Source: Comamonadaceae bacterium (lineage in GTDB: Bacteria; Pseudomonadota; Gammaproteobacteria; Burkholderiales; Burkholderiaceae_C). From it: a DNA stretch of 45,834 bases. This document shows positions 25,060 through 33,285 of the stretch, in pieces; the first letter of the stretch is position 1; each line of letters begins with the position of its first letter. The notes under the pieces are model-generated. The model searched no databases and was not told where the DNA came from. It worked only from the letters and a program-made list of their open reading frames with translations. Where the stretch lies: assembly GCA_030602185.1 (NCBI GenBank), contig JAUWAE010000003.1, forward strand, positions 1 to 45,834, read 5' to 3'. A program made the position numbers and the translations under genes.

Positions 25060-27120
25060 ATGACCACAACCACATCGCCCGCACACCCCACCCACGCCGC
25101 CGCGCCCTACGTGCCGCAGATCCGCCTGTACCAGGACTGGCTGCGCGACCAGCGCGGCCTCGCCTTTGGCGACTACGACGCGCTGTGGCTCTGGTCCACC
25201 ACCGACCTCCCCGGCTTCTGGCAGAGCATCTGGGACTATTTCCAGATGCAGTCGCCCACACCACACACCGCGGTGCTGGAAGGGGGCCCAATGCCGCACG
25301 TGCACTGGTTCCCCGGTGCCCAGGTGAACTACGCGCAACAGGTGCTGCGCCACGCCGCGCCGGCGCATGCCGCCGGGCAGCCCGCCATCGTCAGCGAAGA
25401 CGAGCGCGGCCGCGTGCGCGTGCTCAGCTGGCCCGAACTGCGGCGCCAGATCGCCTCGCTGGCCCTGGCGCTCAAAGAGATGGGGGTACAGCGCGGCGAC
25501 CGGGTGGCCGCCTACCTGCCCAACGTGCCCGAAACCGCGGTGGCCTTCCTGGCCTGCGCCAGCATCGGTGCCATCTGGAGCGTGTGCGCGCCCGACATGG
25601 GCACCGCCGCGGTGCTCGACCGCTTCCAGCAGATCGAACCCAAGGTGCTGATCGCGGCCGACGGCGTGCACTACGGCGGCAAGCCGCTGGACCGCTCCGC
25701 CACCGTGGGCGAGCTGCGCGCGGGCCTGCCCACGGTGCAGCAGCTGGTGGTGCTGCGCACGCCCTACGCCGCCGAACGCGTGGCCGGCGCCGCCGATTTC
25801 GAGTCGCTCACCGCCCGCGACAACGCCGCCACCGCCGCCTTCGAGCCCGAGTGGCTGCCGTTCGAGCACCCGCTGTGGGTGGTGTATTCCAGCGGCACCA
25901 CCGGCCTGCCCAAGCCCATCGTGCACGGGCACGGCGGCATCCTCATGACCATGCTGGCCGCCAAGATCCTGCACAACGACATCGGCCCCAGCTACGCGCC
26001 CAACAGCTTTGGCGAGCGCTTCCACTGGTACAGCTCCACCGGCTGGGTAATGTGGAACGCCCAGGTGGCCGGCCTGGCCGGCGGCACCACCATCGTCATT
26101 TACGACGGCAACCCCGGCGGCAGCAAGGACCAGCCCGACTGGCACGTGCTGTGGCGCTTCGCGGCCCGGCACCGTGTCACCTTCTTCGGCGCCGGCGCGG
26201 CCTACTACGCCAACTGCATGAAGGCCGGGGTGGACCTGCCCGGCCTGCAGGCGCAGGGCTTCGACCTCACGCGCATCCGCGCGCTGGGCACCACCGGCTC
26301 GCCGCTGGCCGAGGACGTGCAGCGCTGGGGCACGGCCCAGTTCGCCGCCCTGGGCACCCCTGAGATCTGGTGGTGCAACATCTCCGGCGGCACCGATTTC
26401 TGCGGCGCCTTCATCGGCGGCCACCGCGAACTGCCCCAGGTACCCGGCCAGATGCAGTGCCGCCAGCTCGGCTGCGCGGTCGAGGCCTGGAGCGAAGACG
26501 GTCGCCCCCTCATCGGCGAGGTGGGCGAGCTGGTCTGCACCCAGCCCATCCCGTCCATGCCGCTGTACTTCTGGAACGACGAAGGCCACAAACGCTACCT
26601 CTCGAGCTACTTCGACATGTACCCCGGCGTCTGGCGCCACGGCGACTGGCTCAAGGTGGGGGCCGACGGCGGCTGCGTGATCTACGGCCGCTCGGACGCC
26701 ACCATCAACCGCCACGGCCTGCGCATGGGCACCAGCGAAATCTACGCCGCGGTGGAGGCCCTGCCCGAGGTGCTCGACAGCCTGGTGGTGGACCTGGAGT
26801 ACCTGGGCCGCGAGAGCTACATGCCGCTGTTCGTGGTGTTGCGCCCGGGGGTGGACTGGAGCGACGCCCTGCGCGAGCGCATCGCCGGCGCAATCCGCAC
26901 CGCGCTGTCGCCGCGCTTCGTGCCCGACGAGATCGTGCCGGTGGCCGAGGTGCCCCGCACCCTCAGCGGCAAGAAGCAGGAACTGCCGATCAAGAAGCTG
27001 CTGCTGGGCCAGCCGCTGGAGAAAGTGGTGAACAAGGATGCCATGGCCAACCCGGGCTGCCTGGGCTGGTACGTGGCGTTTGCACAGCAACACCGCGCGC
27101 AGGAGGCGGCGCGCGCCTGA
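25060..27120 (+). CDS. Acetoacetyl-CoA synthetase
   Basis: A 686-aa AMP-forming ligase that activates acetoacetate to acetoacetyl-CoA, linking ketone-body or polyhydroxybutyrate breakdown to central metabolism. It has the long N-terminal ACAS_N region ('FWQSIWDYFQMQS'), the adenylate P-loop 'VVYSSGTTGLPKPIVHGHGG', 'RSDATINRHGLRMGTSEIY' and the terminal Lys motif 'RTLSGKKQELPIKKLL'. The length and the 'NPGCLGWYVAFAQ' end fit AacS rather than acetyl-CoA synthetase. The ATG at 25060 follows GGAGAC; upstream in-frame codons are less likely. A strong hairpin and then a Bug receptor follow. Confidence 0.92.
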   Translation: MTTTTSPAHPTHAAAPYVPQIRLYQDWLRDQRGLAFGDYDALWLWSTTDLPGFWQSIWDYFQMQSPTPHTAVLEGGPMPHVHWFPGAQVNYAQQVLRHAAPAHAAGQPAIVSEDERGRVRVLSWPELRRQIASLALALKEMGVQRGDRVAAYLPNVPETAVAFLACASIGAIWSVCAPDMGTAAVLDRFQQIEPKVLIAADGVHYGGKPLDRSATVGELRAGLPTVQQLVVLRTPYAAERVAGAADFESLTARDNAATAAFEPEWLPFEHPLWVVYSSGTTGLPKPIVHGHGGILMTMLAAKILHNDIGPSYAPNSFGERFHWYSSTGWVMWNAQVAGLAGGTTIVIYDGNPGGSKDQPDWHVLWRFAARHRVTFFGAGAAYYANCMKAGVDLPGLQAQGFDLTRIRALGTTGSPLAEDVQRWGTAQFAALGTPEIWWCNISGGTDFCGAFIGGHRELPQVPGQMQCRQLGCAVEAWSEDGRPLIGEVGELVCTQPIPSMPLYFWNDEGHKRYLSSYFDMYPGVWRHGDWLKVGADGGCVIYGRSDATINRHGLRMGTSEIYAAVEALPEVLDSLVVDLEYLGRESYMPLFVVLRPGVDWSDALRERIAGAIRTALSPRFVPDEIVPVAEVPRTLSGKKQELPIKKLLLGQPLEKVVNKDAMANPGCLGWYVAFAQQHRAQEAARA

Positions 27121-27126
27121 GCGTCG

Positions 27127-27159
27127 GGCCGCCGCGTCACCGAAGTGACGCGGGCGGCC
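27127..27159 (+). terminator. Strong GC-rich hairpin between acetoacetyl-CoA synthetase and Bug genes
   Basis: GGCCGCCGCGTCAC (27127-27140) pairs with 27145-27159 around the loop CGAA, giving 14 bp with a single bulged G. There is no T-tract, so it is either a Rho-assisted terminator, an mRNA 3'-end stabiliser that lowers expression of the next gene, or a dispersed repeat. Confidence 0.5.
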
Positions 27160-27254
27160 GCTGGGCGCGGGGTTTCCCGCATCCGGCCGGGGCCGTGGCG
27201 CGTTACGGTGTCTGCTGTCGCCGCTCAGCGGCCTACAACACCAGGAGACAGCCC

Positions 27255-28259
27255 ATGACGCACCGCCCGAACCGCCTCAACCGCCGCCAAGCCCTGCAAC
27301 TGGGGGCCGCCGCCGGCGCCACCCTGGCCACCCCCGCGTGGCTGGCGGGCACCGCCCACGCCCAGGGCAAATTCCCGTCACGGCCCCTCACCCTCATCAC
27401 CCCCTGGCCGGCCGGCGGCAGCAGCGACGCGGTGATGCGCGCCTTTGCCGACAGCGCCTCGCGCGTGCTGGGCGTGCCGGTGATGGTGGAAAACCGCCCC
27501 GGCGTCGGCGGCACCCTGGGCGCCAGCGCCATGAAAAGTGCCGCACCCGATGGACACACCGTCACCCAGTTGCCACTGGGCGTGTACCGGCTGCCGCACA
27601 TGCAGCCCATGCCCTTCGACCCGGTCAAGGACCTCACCCACATCGTCTGCCTGACCGGCTACACCTTCGGCATCGCCTGCACCGCCGACGCGCCGTTCAA
27701 GACCATCCAGGAGTTCGTGGCCTACGCGAAAGCCAACCCGGGCAAGGTCGAGTACGGCCACACCGGTACCGGCACCACGCCGCACCTCGCCATCGAGGAA
27801 TTCGCTGCCAAGGCCGGCATCCAGCTCAACCACATTCCGTTCAAGGGCTCGGCCGAGATCATGAACGCCATCCTGGGCGGGCACATCCGCGTCATGAGCG
27901 GCACGACGGAGTTCGCGCCGCACGTGCAAAGCGGCAAGTTGCGCCTGCTCGCCACCCTGGGCAGCCAGCGCAACAAGGCCTTCCCCAACGTGCCCACGCT
28001 CAAGGAAAGCGGCTGGGACACCATCGTCGAATCGCCCTTCGGCATCGGCGGGCCGGCGGGCATGGCACCGGCGGTGGTGCAGGTGCTGCACGACGCCTTC
28101 AAACAGACGCTGGACGACCCCAAGGTGCTCGAGACCCTGGACAAGTTCTACATGCCCACCATCTACATGAACACCGCCGACTACACCGCCTACGCCCAGC
28201 GCACCTTCGCGGCCGAGAAGGCCACCATCGAACGCCTGGGCCTGGCGCGCAAGACCTGA
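27255..28259 (+). CDS. Bug-family tripartite tricarboxylate substrate-binding protein
   Basis: A 334-aa periplasmic receptor. The leader has a twin-arginine-like pattern ('RLNRRQALQLGAAAGATLA') with cleavage expected after residue 36 (AHA then QGK). Family hallmarks are 'LITPWPAGGSSDAVMRAFAD', 'MVENRPGVGGTLGA' and 'AAPDGHTVTQLPLG'. The ATG at 27255 has AGGAGA 10 nt upstream. It is 134 nt downstream of acetoacetyl-CoA synthetase across a hairpin; the ligand may be a short carboxylate. It is only distantly similar to the other Bug protein at 12258-13250, so the two are not recent duplicates. Confidence 0.94.
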   Translation: MTHRPNRLNRRQALQLGAAAGATLATPAWLAGTAHAQGKFPSRPLTLITPWPAGGSSDAVMRAFADSASRVLGVPVMVENRPGVGGTLGASAMKSAAPDGHTVTQLPLGVYRLPHMQPMPFDPVKDLTHIVCLTGYTFGIACTADAPFKTIQEFVAYAKANPGKVEYGHTGTGTTPHLAIEEFAAKAGIQLNHIPFKGSAEIMNAILGGHIRVMSGTTEFAPHVQSGKLRLLATLGSQRNKAFPNVPTLKESGWDTIVESPFGIGGPAGMAPAVVQVLHDAFKQTLDDPKVLETLDKFYMPTIYMNTADYTAYAQRTFAAEKATIERLGLARKT

Positions 28260-28264
28260 CGCGC

Positions 28265-28280
28265 CCCGCCGAGCGGCGGG
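28265..28280. terminator. Short hairpin between convergent genes
   Basis: CCCGCC (28265-28270) and GGCGGG (28275-28280) form a 6-bp stem with loop GAGC. It fills the 21-nt gap between the Bug gene and the convergent EamA gene. There is no T-tract, so terminator function is tentative. Confidence 0.35.
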
Positions 28281-29183
28281 TCAGCGCTTGCGGCTGACCA
28301 GCACGATGCCCACCGCCACGCCCAGCAGAGCCAGCACCAGCTGCAGCGTGAGCGGCTCGCCCAGCAAGCCCACGCCGAACAGCAGCGCGAACACCGGCGT
28401 GAGGAAGACGAAGGTGGACATCTGCGTGGCCGGGTAGTGGCGCAGCAGCCACATCCAGGTCAGGTAGCTGGCGAAGGCCCCTACCGCCGTCTGCAGGAAG
28501 ATCGAGACCCAGGCCTGGCCGGAATAATCGAGGCGCCACGGCTCGCCCAGCGCCAGCGACAGCAGCGGCGCCACCGCCGCCGTCACCGCCACCTGGTAGA
28601 ACAGGGTTTTCTCGGCACTGGCCTGGCCCAGCCGGCTGGTGCGGATGACCAGCGTCGTCAGGCCCCACATCACGCCCGCGGCCAGCGCGATCGCGTCGCC
28701 CATGAGCTGGGTGCGGGTAGAGTGGGCAAAGCCCTCGCTGAATGCCACCGCCACCGAGACGAAGGCCAGCAGCAGGCCCACCCACTGCACCGCCCGCAGC
28801 CGTTCGCTGGGCACGAACCGCGGCAACAGCAGCGCCACCACAAACGGCGAGGTGTAGAGGAACACCGTCAGCCGCGAAGCGGTGGTGTACTGCAACCCGA
28901 TGTAGATGCCGGCGAACTCCCCGGCGAACAGCAAGCCGGCCAGCACCCCCGCGGCCAGGGTGCCGTCGCGCGCGAACAGCGGGACGCCGCGCCACGCACA
29001 CCACACCCACAGCAAGGCGGTGGCGCCGGCAAAGCGCAGGCTGGCCTGCCACAGCGGCGGCACCTCGCCCACCGTGGTCTTGATGAGGATCTGCTGGAAA
29101 CCCCAGAAGGCACAGCACGCCAGCAGCAGGCCCACGGCCAGCCGGTCGAGGTGGGGCTTGCGCTGCACGGGGACCTGATTCAC
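28281..29183 (-). CDS. EamA-family DMT transporter
   Basis: A 300-aa protein with ten TM segments in two EamA repeats; the first contains 'LLLACCAFWGFQQILIKTTVGEVPP' and the second 'GDAIALAAGVMWGLTTLVIRTSR', each the start of a repeat. These carriers usually export amino acids or metabolites. The GTG start at 29183 shares GTGA with the flavin reductase stop, a 4-nt overlap indicating coupled translation. It is the last gene of a five-gene minus-strand run that begins with a response regulator. Confidence 0.9.
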   Translation of the reverse strand: MNQVPVQRKPHLDRLAVGLLLACCAFWGFQQILIKTTVGEVPPLWQASLRFAGATALLWVWCAWRGVPLFARDGTLAAGVLAGLLFAGEFAGIYIGLQYTTASRLTVFLYTSPFVVALLLPRFVPSERLRAVQWVGLLLAFVSVAVAFSEGFAHSTRTQLMGDAIALAAGVMWGLTTLVIRTSRLGQASAEKTLFYQVAVTAAVAPLLSLALGEPWRLDYSGQAWVSIFLQTAVGAFASYLTWMWLLRHYPATQMSTFVFLTPVFALLFGVGLLGEPLTLQLVLALLGVAVGIVLVSRKR

Positions 29184-29665
29184 AGCGGATGCTCGGTGTA
29201 GAACTGGCCGCCGTGGTAGAGCAGCGGCGGGATGTCGGTGCGGTGGGTGCAGCGCTCCACCTCCCCCACGAAGATGATGTGGTCGCCCTCTTCGTAGCGG
29301 CTGCGGTTGAAGCATTCGAACACCGCCACCGCGCCGTCGAGGAGGGGCGCACCGCTGGCGCCTTCGGTGTAGGCCACATCGGCCCAGCGGTCCACCCCGC
29401 GGGAAGCGAACCGCAGCGCCAGGTCGCGCTGCGGCGCACCCAGCACATTGATGGCGTAATGCGTACCGGCGTGGAACACCGGCAGCGACTGCGACTGCCG
29501 CGACAGGCTCCACAACACCAGCGGCGGCGCGAGCGAGACGGAATTGAAGGAGTTGGCGGTGAGCCCGACCAGCGAGCCGTCGTCGGCCCGGGCGGTGACG
29601 ATCGTCACCCCGGTGGCGAAACGGCCCAGCGCGGCACGGAAGCTCTGTGGCGTGGGAACTTGCAT
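29180..29665 (-). CDS. Flavin reductase-like FMN-binding protein
   Basis: A 161-aa split-barrel protein of the HpaC/flavin reductase family, which gives reduced flavin to two-component monooxygenases. 'FATGVTIVTARADDGSLVGLTANSFNSVSLAPPLVLWSL' spans the FMN-binding strand-turn-strand (residues ~16-54), and 'HYAINVLGAPQRDLALRFAS' with 'DHIIFVGEVERC' completes the fold. No partner monooxygenase is beside it. It begins 2 nt after the diguanylate cyclase stop and overlaps the EamA gene by GTGA, so it is co-expressed with a sensory module. Confidence 0.92.
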   Translation of the reverse strand: MQVPTPQSFRAALGRFATGVTIVTARADDGSLVGLTANSFNSVSLAPPLVLWSLSRQSQSLPVFHAGTHYAINVLGAPQRDLALRFASRGVDRWADVAYTEGASGAPLLDGAVAVFECFNRSRYEEGDHIIFVGEVERCTHRTDIPPLLYHGGQFYTEHPL

Positions 29666-29667
29666 CC

Positions 29668-30687
29668 CTAGGATTGTGCCGGCTCGCGGCCACCCGTGCT
29701 GGCGGCCGCCAGGACTTCCACGCGGTCACGGCCCAGGCGCTTGGCCTGGTAGAGGGCGCGGTCGGCCAGCAGCAAGAGGGTGTCGGCCACCATGCCGGGC
29801 AAGGGTCGCTCGGACGCCACCCCGGCGCTGAGCGTGACGACCCCGCCCGGGCTGACCACGTGGGGCATGGCAGCGCCCCGCACCGCGTCCACCACCTGCT
29901 GGGCCAGCTTGAGCGCCCCGGCCAGCGGGGTGTCGGGCAACAACATGGCGATTTCCTCGCCGCCATAGCGGCACACCACGTCGCGGGGGCGCTGCGCCAC
30001 CGCCTCGATCACGGTCGCCACCCGCTTGAGGCAGGCGTCCCCGCGCTGGTGACCGTAGCTGTCGTTGTACTGCTTGAAATGGTCGATATCGAACAGCACC
30101 AGGCTCAACGGCTGGTTCTGGCGCATGGCATGGTGCCATTCGCGTTCCAGCGTGGCGTCGAAATGGCGCCGGTTGCCGATGTCGGTCAGGGCATCGACGT
30201 GGGCCATCGCATGCATCCGCTGGGCCTGCTCCCGCAGCACGCGCTCGCGTGCGACCGCTGGCGACACGTCGGTCACCTGCACGAGCAGGTAGCGCTGACC
30301 GGCCTCGCGCGCCATGGCATGGCCCATGGGGACGATCTGGATCGACTGGTGCAGCCGCACCTGCCCGCTCGGGGCCGAGCCGAGCGCAAACAGCGGCAGG
30401 GGCGACAGGTGCAGGGTTTCCGACAGCACGGCCGGGAAGCCCGTGCGCAGCGCCTGCTGCAGGGCGCGCTCGAAATGGCTACCCGCCTGGCAGGGAAACG
30501 CCTCGGTCAGCGGGCGGTCCAGCACCTCGTCGGCGCTGCGGCGGGCGCGCCGCAACAACCAGGGATTGGCAAACACGATGCGCAGCTGGGCGTCCAGCAC
30601 CAGCAGACCGGACTGGATGTTGCCCAACACCCAATCGCCCAAGGGGCCCAGCGACAGACGGCCCTGTTCGTCCAGGGGAAGTGTCAT
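29668..30687 (-). CDS. PAS-GGDEF diguanylate cyclase
   Basis: A 339-aa protein: a PAS domain at residues ~15-145 and a GGDEF domain at ~163-330. The active-site loop is GGEEI (242-246), an accepted variant, with 'FDIDHFKQYNDSYGHQRGD' for Mg/GTP binding. R233-P-R-D236 five residues ahead is an RxxD inhibitory site, so product feedback is expected. It should make c-di-GMP in response to a cytoplasmic signal. Its ATG overlaps the CheC stop by 4 nt, and the flavin reductase starts 2 nt downstream. Confidence 0.94.
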   Translation of the reverse strand: MTLPLDEQGRLSLGPLGDWVLGNIQSGLLVLDAQLRIVFANPWLLRRARRSADEVLDRPLTEAFPCQAGSHFERALQQALRTGFPAVLSETLHLSPLPLFALGSAPSGQVRLHQSIQIVPMGHAMAREAGQRYLLVQVTDVSPAVARERVLREQAQRMHAMAHVDALTDIGNRRHFDATLEREWHHAMRQNQPLSLVLFDIDHFKQYNDSYGHQRGDACLKRVATVIEAVAQRPRDVVCRYGGEEIAMLLPDTPLAGALKLAQQVVDAVRGAAMPHVVSPGGVVTLSAGVASERPLPGMVADTLLLLADRALYQAKRLGRDRVEVLAAASTGGREPAQS

Positions 30688-31301
30688 GAGACGTTGGCGT
30701 CGAGGCTGCGGATGAAGGCGGCCACTTTTTCTTCGAGCCGGCCGCTGGACTGGATGTCGAGCAGGAAGGCCAGGTGCCCGACGATGCTGCGCGAAGCGAT
30801 CTCGAAACGCACCTGCAGGCTCAGCAGGGGCTCGGTCACGGACTCGTTGGCCAGCAGCACATCGGACAGCACGCCGAGCTCCACCTCGGGCAGTGAGCCG
30901 TCGAAGTCGATGCCCAGCGCATTGCCCACGCTGGCCACCACCGAATTGAGCAGGATGTTGCCGATTTCGGCCAACGCCTCCTGCTCCATTTCACCCAGCT
31001 GGTCCAATGGCACGGCGTCACCCACCATGATCTGCACCAGCTGCAGGCTCTGCTCGGCGGGGAACATGAGCAGCGCGTCGGTCACGATCTCGCCGTGGAA
31101 ACCCTGGCGCACCGCACTGACGCGGCGGTCACCCGCCTCGCCCAACCGGCGCACCACCTCGGCCTTGGGCAGCAGCTGCACTTCGGGGATGCTCAGCTGC
31201 ACCGACTCGCCGGCCAGCTGGCTGAGCGCGTCGGCGGCCTGCCCCACGCCGAGGTTGAACAGCTCGGCCAGCGCGTCCAGCTCCAGTTCATTGAGGTTCA
31301 T
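30684..31301 (-). CDS. CheC-like chemotaxis phosphatase
   Basis: A 205-aa protein of the CheC/CheX/FliY phosphatase fold. Both active-site helices are present: E13/N16 in 'LAELFNLGVGQAADALSQL' and E112/N115 in 'ALAEIGNILLNSVVASVG'. CheC proteins dephosphorylate CheY-type regulators. Two complete sites fit an active enzyme, and its natural substrate is the response regulator encoded just upstream, with which it overlaps by 4 nt (ATGA). No CheD gene is adjacent. It also overlaps the downstream diguanylate cyclase gene by 4 nt. Confidence 0.9.
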   Translation of the reverse strand: MNLNELELDALAELFNLGVGQAADALSQLAGESVQLSIPEVQLLPKAEVVRRLGEAGDRRVSAVRQGFHGEIVTDALLMFPAEQSLQLVQIMVGDAVPLDQLGEMEQEALAEIGNILLNSVVASVGNALGIDFDGSLPEVELGVLSDVLLANESVTEPLLSLQVRFEIASRSIVGHLAFLLDIQSSGRLEEKVAAFIRSLDANVS

Positions 31302-31738
31302 GGGGCGGCCTGGAAGTAGTCCACGGCCTGCTGGATCGCCGCCTCGGTCACGGGTTTTTGCACGAACTTCACGCCCATCGCGCAGGCGCGTTCGCGGCTG
31401 CTTTCCTGAATGTTGGCGGTCAGCAGCGCAATGCGGGCCTGGGGCAACAGCTTGATCAGGCGTTCCGTCGCCTCGAAACCACTGATGCCCGGCATGTTCA
31501 CGTCCATGGTGACGAAATCGGGCCGCAACTGTGGCGCAATTGCCACAGCCTCATCGCCGGTGGCGGCCTCGAACACCTCCCAATCGGGCCGCAGACTCGC
31601 CACTTTGCTCTTGATGATCATCCGGGAGACACGGCTGTCATCGACCACAAGCAATCGTTTTCCCACTCTCTGGCCTTTGTTGTTGAAGCACGGCAGCCTG
31701 GTGAGGGCCGCACGGCAAATTTTCGTATTTTGGCGCAT
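31298..31738 (-). CDS. CheY-like single-domain response regulator
   Basis: A 146-aa receiver with no output domain. The acidic pair is D33/D34 ('LLVVDDSRVSRM'), the phosphoacceptor D79 ('VTMDVNMPGISG'), the switch T107 and K128 ('KFVQKPV'). ATG 31738 has a perfect AGGAGG 10 nt upstream and adds about 24 residues before the receiver; GTG 31666, with AAAGG upstream, would give a standard-length CheY and is a serious alternative. It leads the operon with the CheC phosphatase and a diguanylate cyclase, so its phosphorylation is probably tied to c-di-GMP output. No histidine kinase is adjacent. Confidence 0.92.
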   Translation of the reverse strand: MRQNTKICRAALTRLPCFNNKGQRVGKRLLVVDDSRVSRMIIKSKVASLRPDWEVFEAATGDEAVAIAPQLRPDFVTMDVNMPGISGFEATERLIKLLPQARIALLTANIQESSRERACAMGVKFVQKPVTEAAIQQAVDYFQAAP

Positions 31739-31806
31739 GCAGGACAAACCTCCTAGCGCCAACCGGCAAAATCTGTAGCAATTCACTCAGTCATACGGCC
31801 TGGGCG

Positions 31807-33285
31807 TCAGCGCTTCACGGCCACGATGTCGCCGGCACACACCGCGTGCCAGTAACGTGCCAGTTCTTGCCGCACCACGGGCATCAGCACGTACAGCCCC
31901 ACCACATTCGCCAGGGCCATGGCAAAGATCATGGCATCGGAAAAATCGATCACTGGCCCCAGTTGCATGCTGGAACCCACCACCACAAAAATCAAAAAAA
32001 TGATCTTGAATGCCAATTCGGTGGCAAAATTATCGCCCAGCAAGTAAGTCCACGCCTTCAGACCATAGTACGACCAGGTGACCATGGTGGAATAGGCGAA
32101 CAGCACCACGGCCAGGGCCAGCACGTAGGGAAACCAGGCCACCGCACTGCCGAATGCCTGCGAGGTCAGCCCCACCCCGCGCACCTCCCCCGCCAGCGCG
32201 GTTACGCCACCGGCATCGACGTGTCCGGTGACGACGATCACCAGCGCCGTCATGGTGCAGATGACCACGGTGTCGATGAAGGGCTCGAGCAGCGCCGCAA
32301 ACCCCTGCGAGGCCGGCTGGTCGGTCTGCACCGCCGAATGCGCGATGGCGGCCGAGCCGACACCGGCTTCGTTGGAGAACGCCGCGCGTTTGAACCCCTG
32401 GATCATCGCCCCCACCACGCCGCCGGCCACGCCCTCGGGCGACCACGCCCCCAGCACCACCTGCCACAGGGCCCAGGGCAGCTGCTCCACGTGCAGGACC
32501 AGCACCACCAGGCCCGCGATCAGGTACACCCCCGCCATGAAGGGCACCACCCGGGCGGTGACCCGGGCGATGGAGCGGATGCCACCGATGATGACCAGCC
32601 CCACCAGGGCGGCCAGCCCCGCACCGAACAGCCAGCCCCGGCCGGCCAGCACGCTGGCCTCGCCGCCGGTCACCGTCAGCACCTGCTGGAAGCTCTGGTT
32701 GGCCTGGAACATGTTGCCACCGCCCAGCGCACCACCCACGCAGCAGACGGCAAAGAATGCCGCCAACGCCCTGCCCAGGCGGGGGTGGCCACGTTCGGCC
32801 AGGCCTTTGGAGAGGTAGCGCATGGGCCCGCCCGAGACCGTGCCGGCGGTGTGGTGCACGGCGCGGTACTTGACGCCCAGCGTCACTTCCACGAACTTGG
32901 TGGCCATGCCGAGCAGGCCGGCCACCACCATCCAGAAGGTGGCGCCCGCCCCGCCAATGCCCACCGCCACCGCCACGCCGGCGATGTTGCCCAACCCCAC
33001 CGTGCCCGACACCGCGGCGGTCAGCGCCTGGAACGGCGTCACCTCGCCGGCCATGCCGGGGTGCGAGTAATGGCCACGCACCACCGCCAGCGCGTGCCGA
33101 AAGCCCCACCACTGGATGAAGCGGAACTGCCAGGTGCACACCAGCGCCGCGATGATGAGCCAGCCGACGATGAGCGGGAACTCGGTGCCGGCCACCGGCA
33201 CGGCGTAGAAGATGAAGCCGGCCACCGCGTCGGCAGCGGGCTGGACCAGGGCGCTGATGCGCTCGTCAAGCGTGACTGGGGGCAT
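31807..33285 (-). CDS. AGCS-family sodium:alanine/glycine symporter
   Basis: A 492-aa amino-acid carrier of the AGCS family with about eleven TM helices. Family motifs are 'ALTAAVSGTVGLGNIAGVAVA', 'FKRAAFSNEAGVGSAAIAHSA' and 'FAYSTMVTWSYYGLKAWTYLLG'. It imports alanine or glycine with Na+. The ATG at 33285 has GAGGAG 5 nt upstream and overlaps the dadA 3' end by 20 nt. Uptake of alanine followed by oxidation by DadA makes a coherent pair. Confidence 0.95.
   Translation of the reverse strand: MPPVTLDERISALVQPAADAVAGFIFYAVPVAGTEFPLIVGWLIIAALVCTWQFRFIQWWGFRHALAVVRGHYSHPGMAGEVTPFQALTAAVSGTVGLGNIAGVAVAVGIGGAGATFWMVVAGLLGMATKFVEVTLGVKYRAVHHTAGTVSGGPMRYLSKGLAERGHPRLGRALAAFFAVCCVGGALGGGNMFQANQSFQQVLTVTGGEASVLAGRGWLFGAGLAALVGLVIIGGIRSIARVTARVVPFMAGVYLIAGLVVLVLHVEQLPWALWQVVLGAWSPEGVAGGVVGAMIQGFKRAAFSNEAGVGSAAIAHSAVQTDQPASQGFAALLEPFIDTVVICTMTALVIVVTGHVDAGGVTALAGEVRGVGLTSQAFGSAVAWFPYVLALAVVLFAYSTMVTWSYYGLKAWTYLLGDNFATELAFKIIFLIFVVVGSSMQLGPVIDFSDAMIFAMALANVVGLYVLMPVVRQELARYWHAVCAGDIVAVKR

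Noticed and set aside
24925-27093. Minus-strand 722-codon frame opposite acetoacetyl-CoA synthetase
   Set aside because: No recognisable family and biased composition; the sense strand is a full-length ligase.
22146-27120. A complete box benzoate cluster
   Set aside because: Only boxB is present; the neighbouring ligase is acetoacetyl-CoA synthetase, not benzoate-CoA ligase, and no boxA or boxC is in the window.
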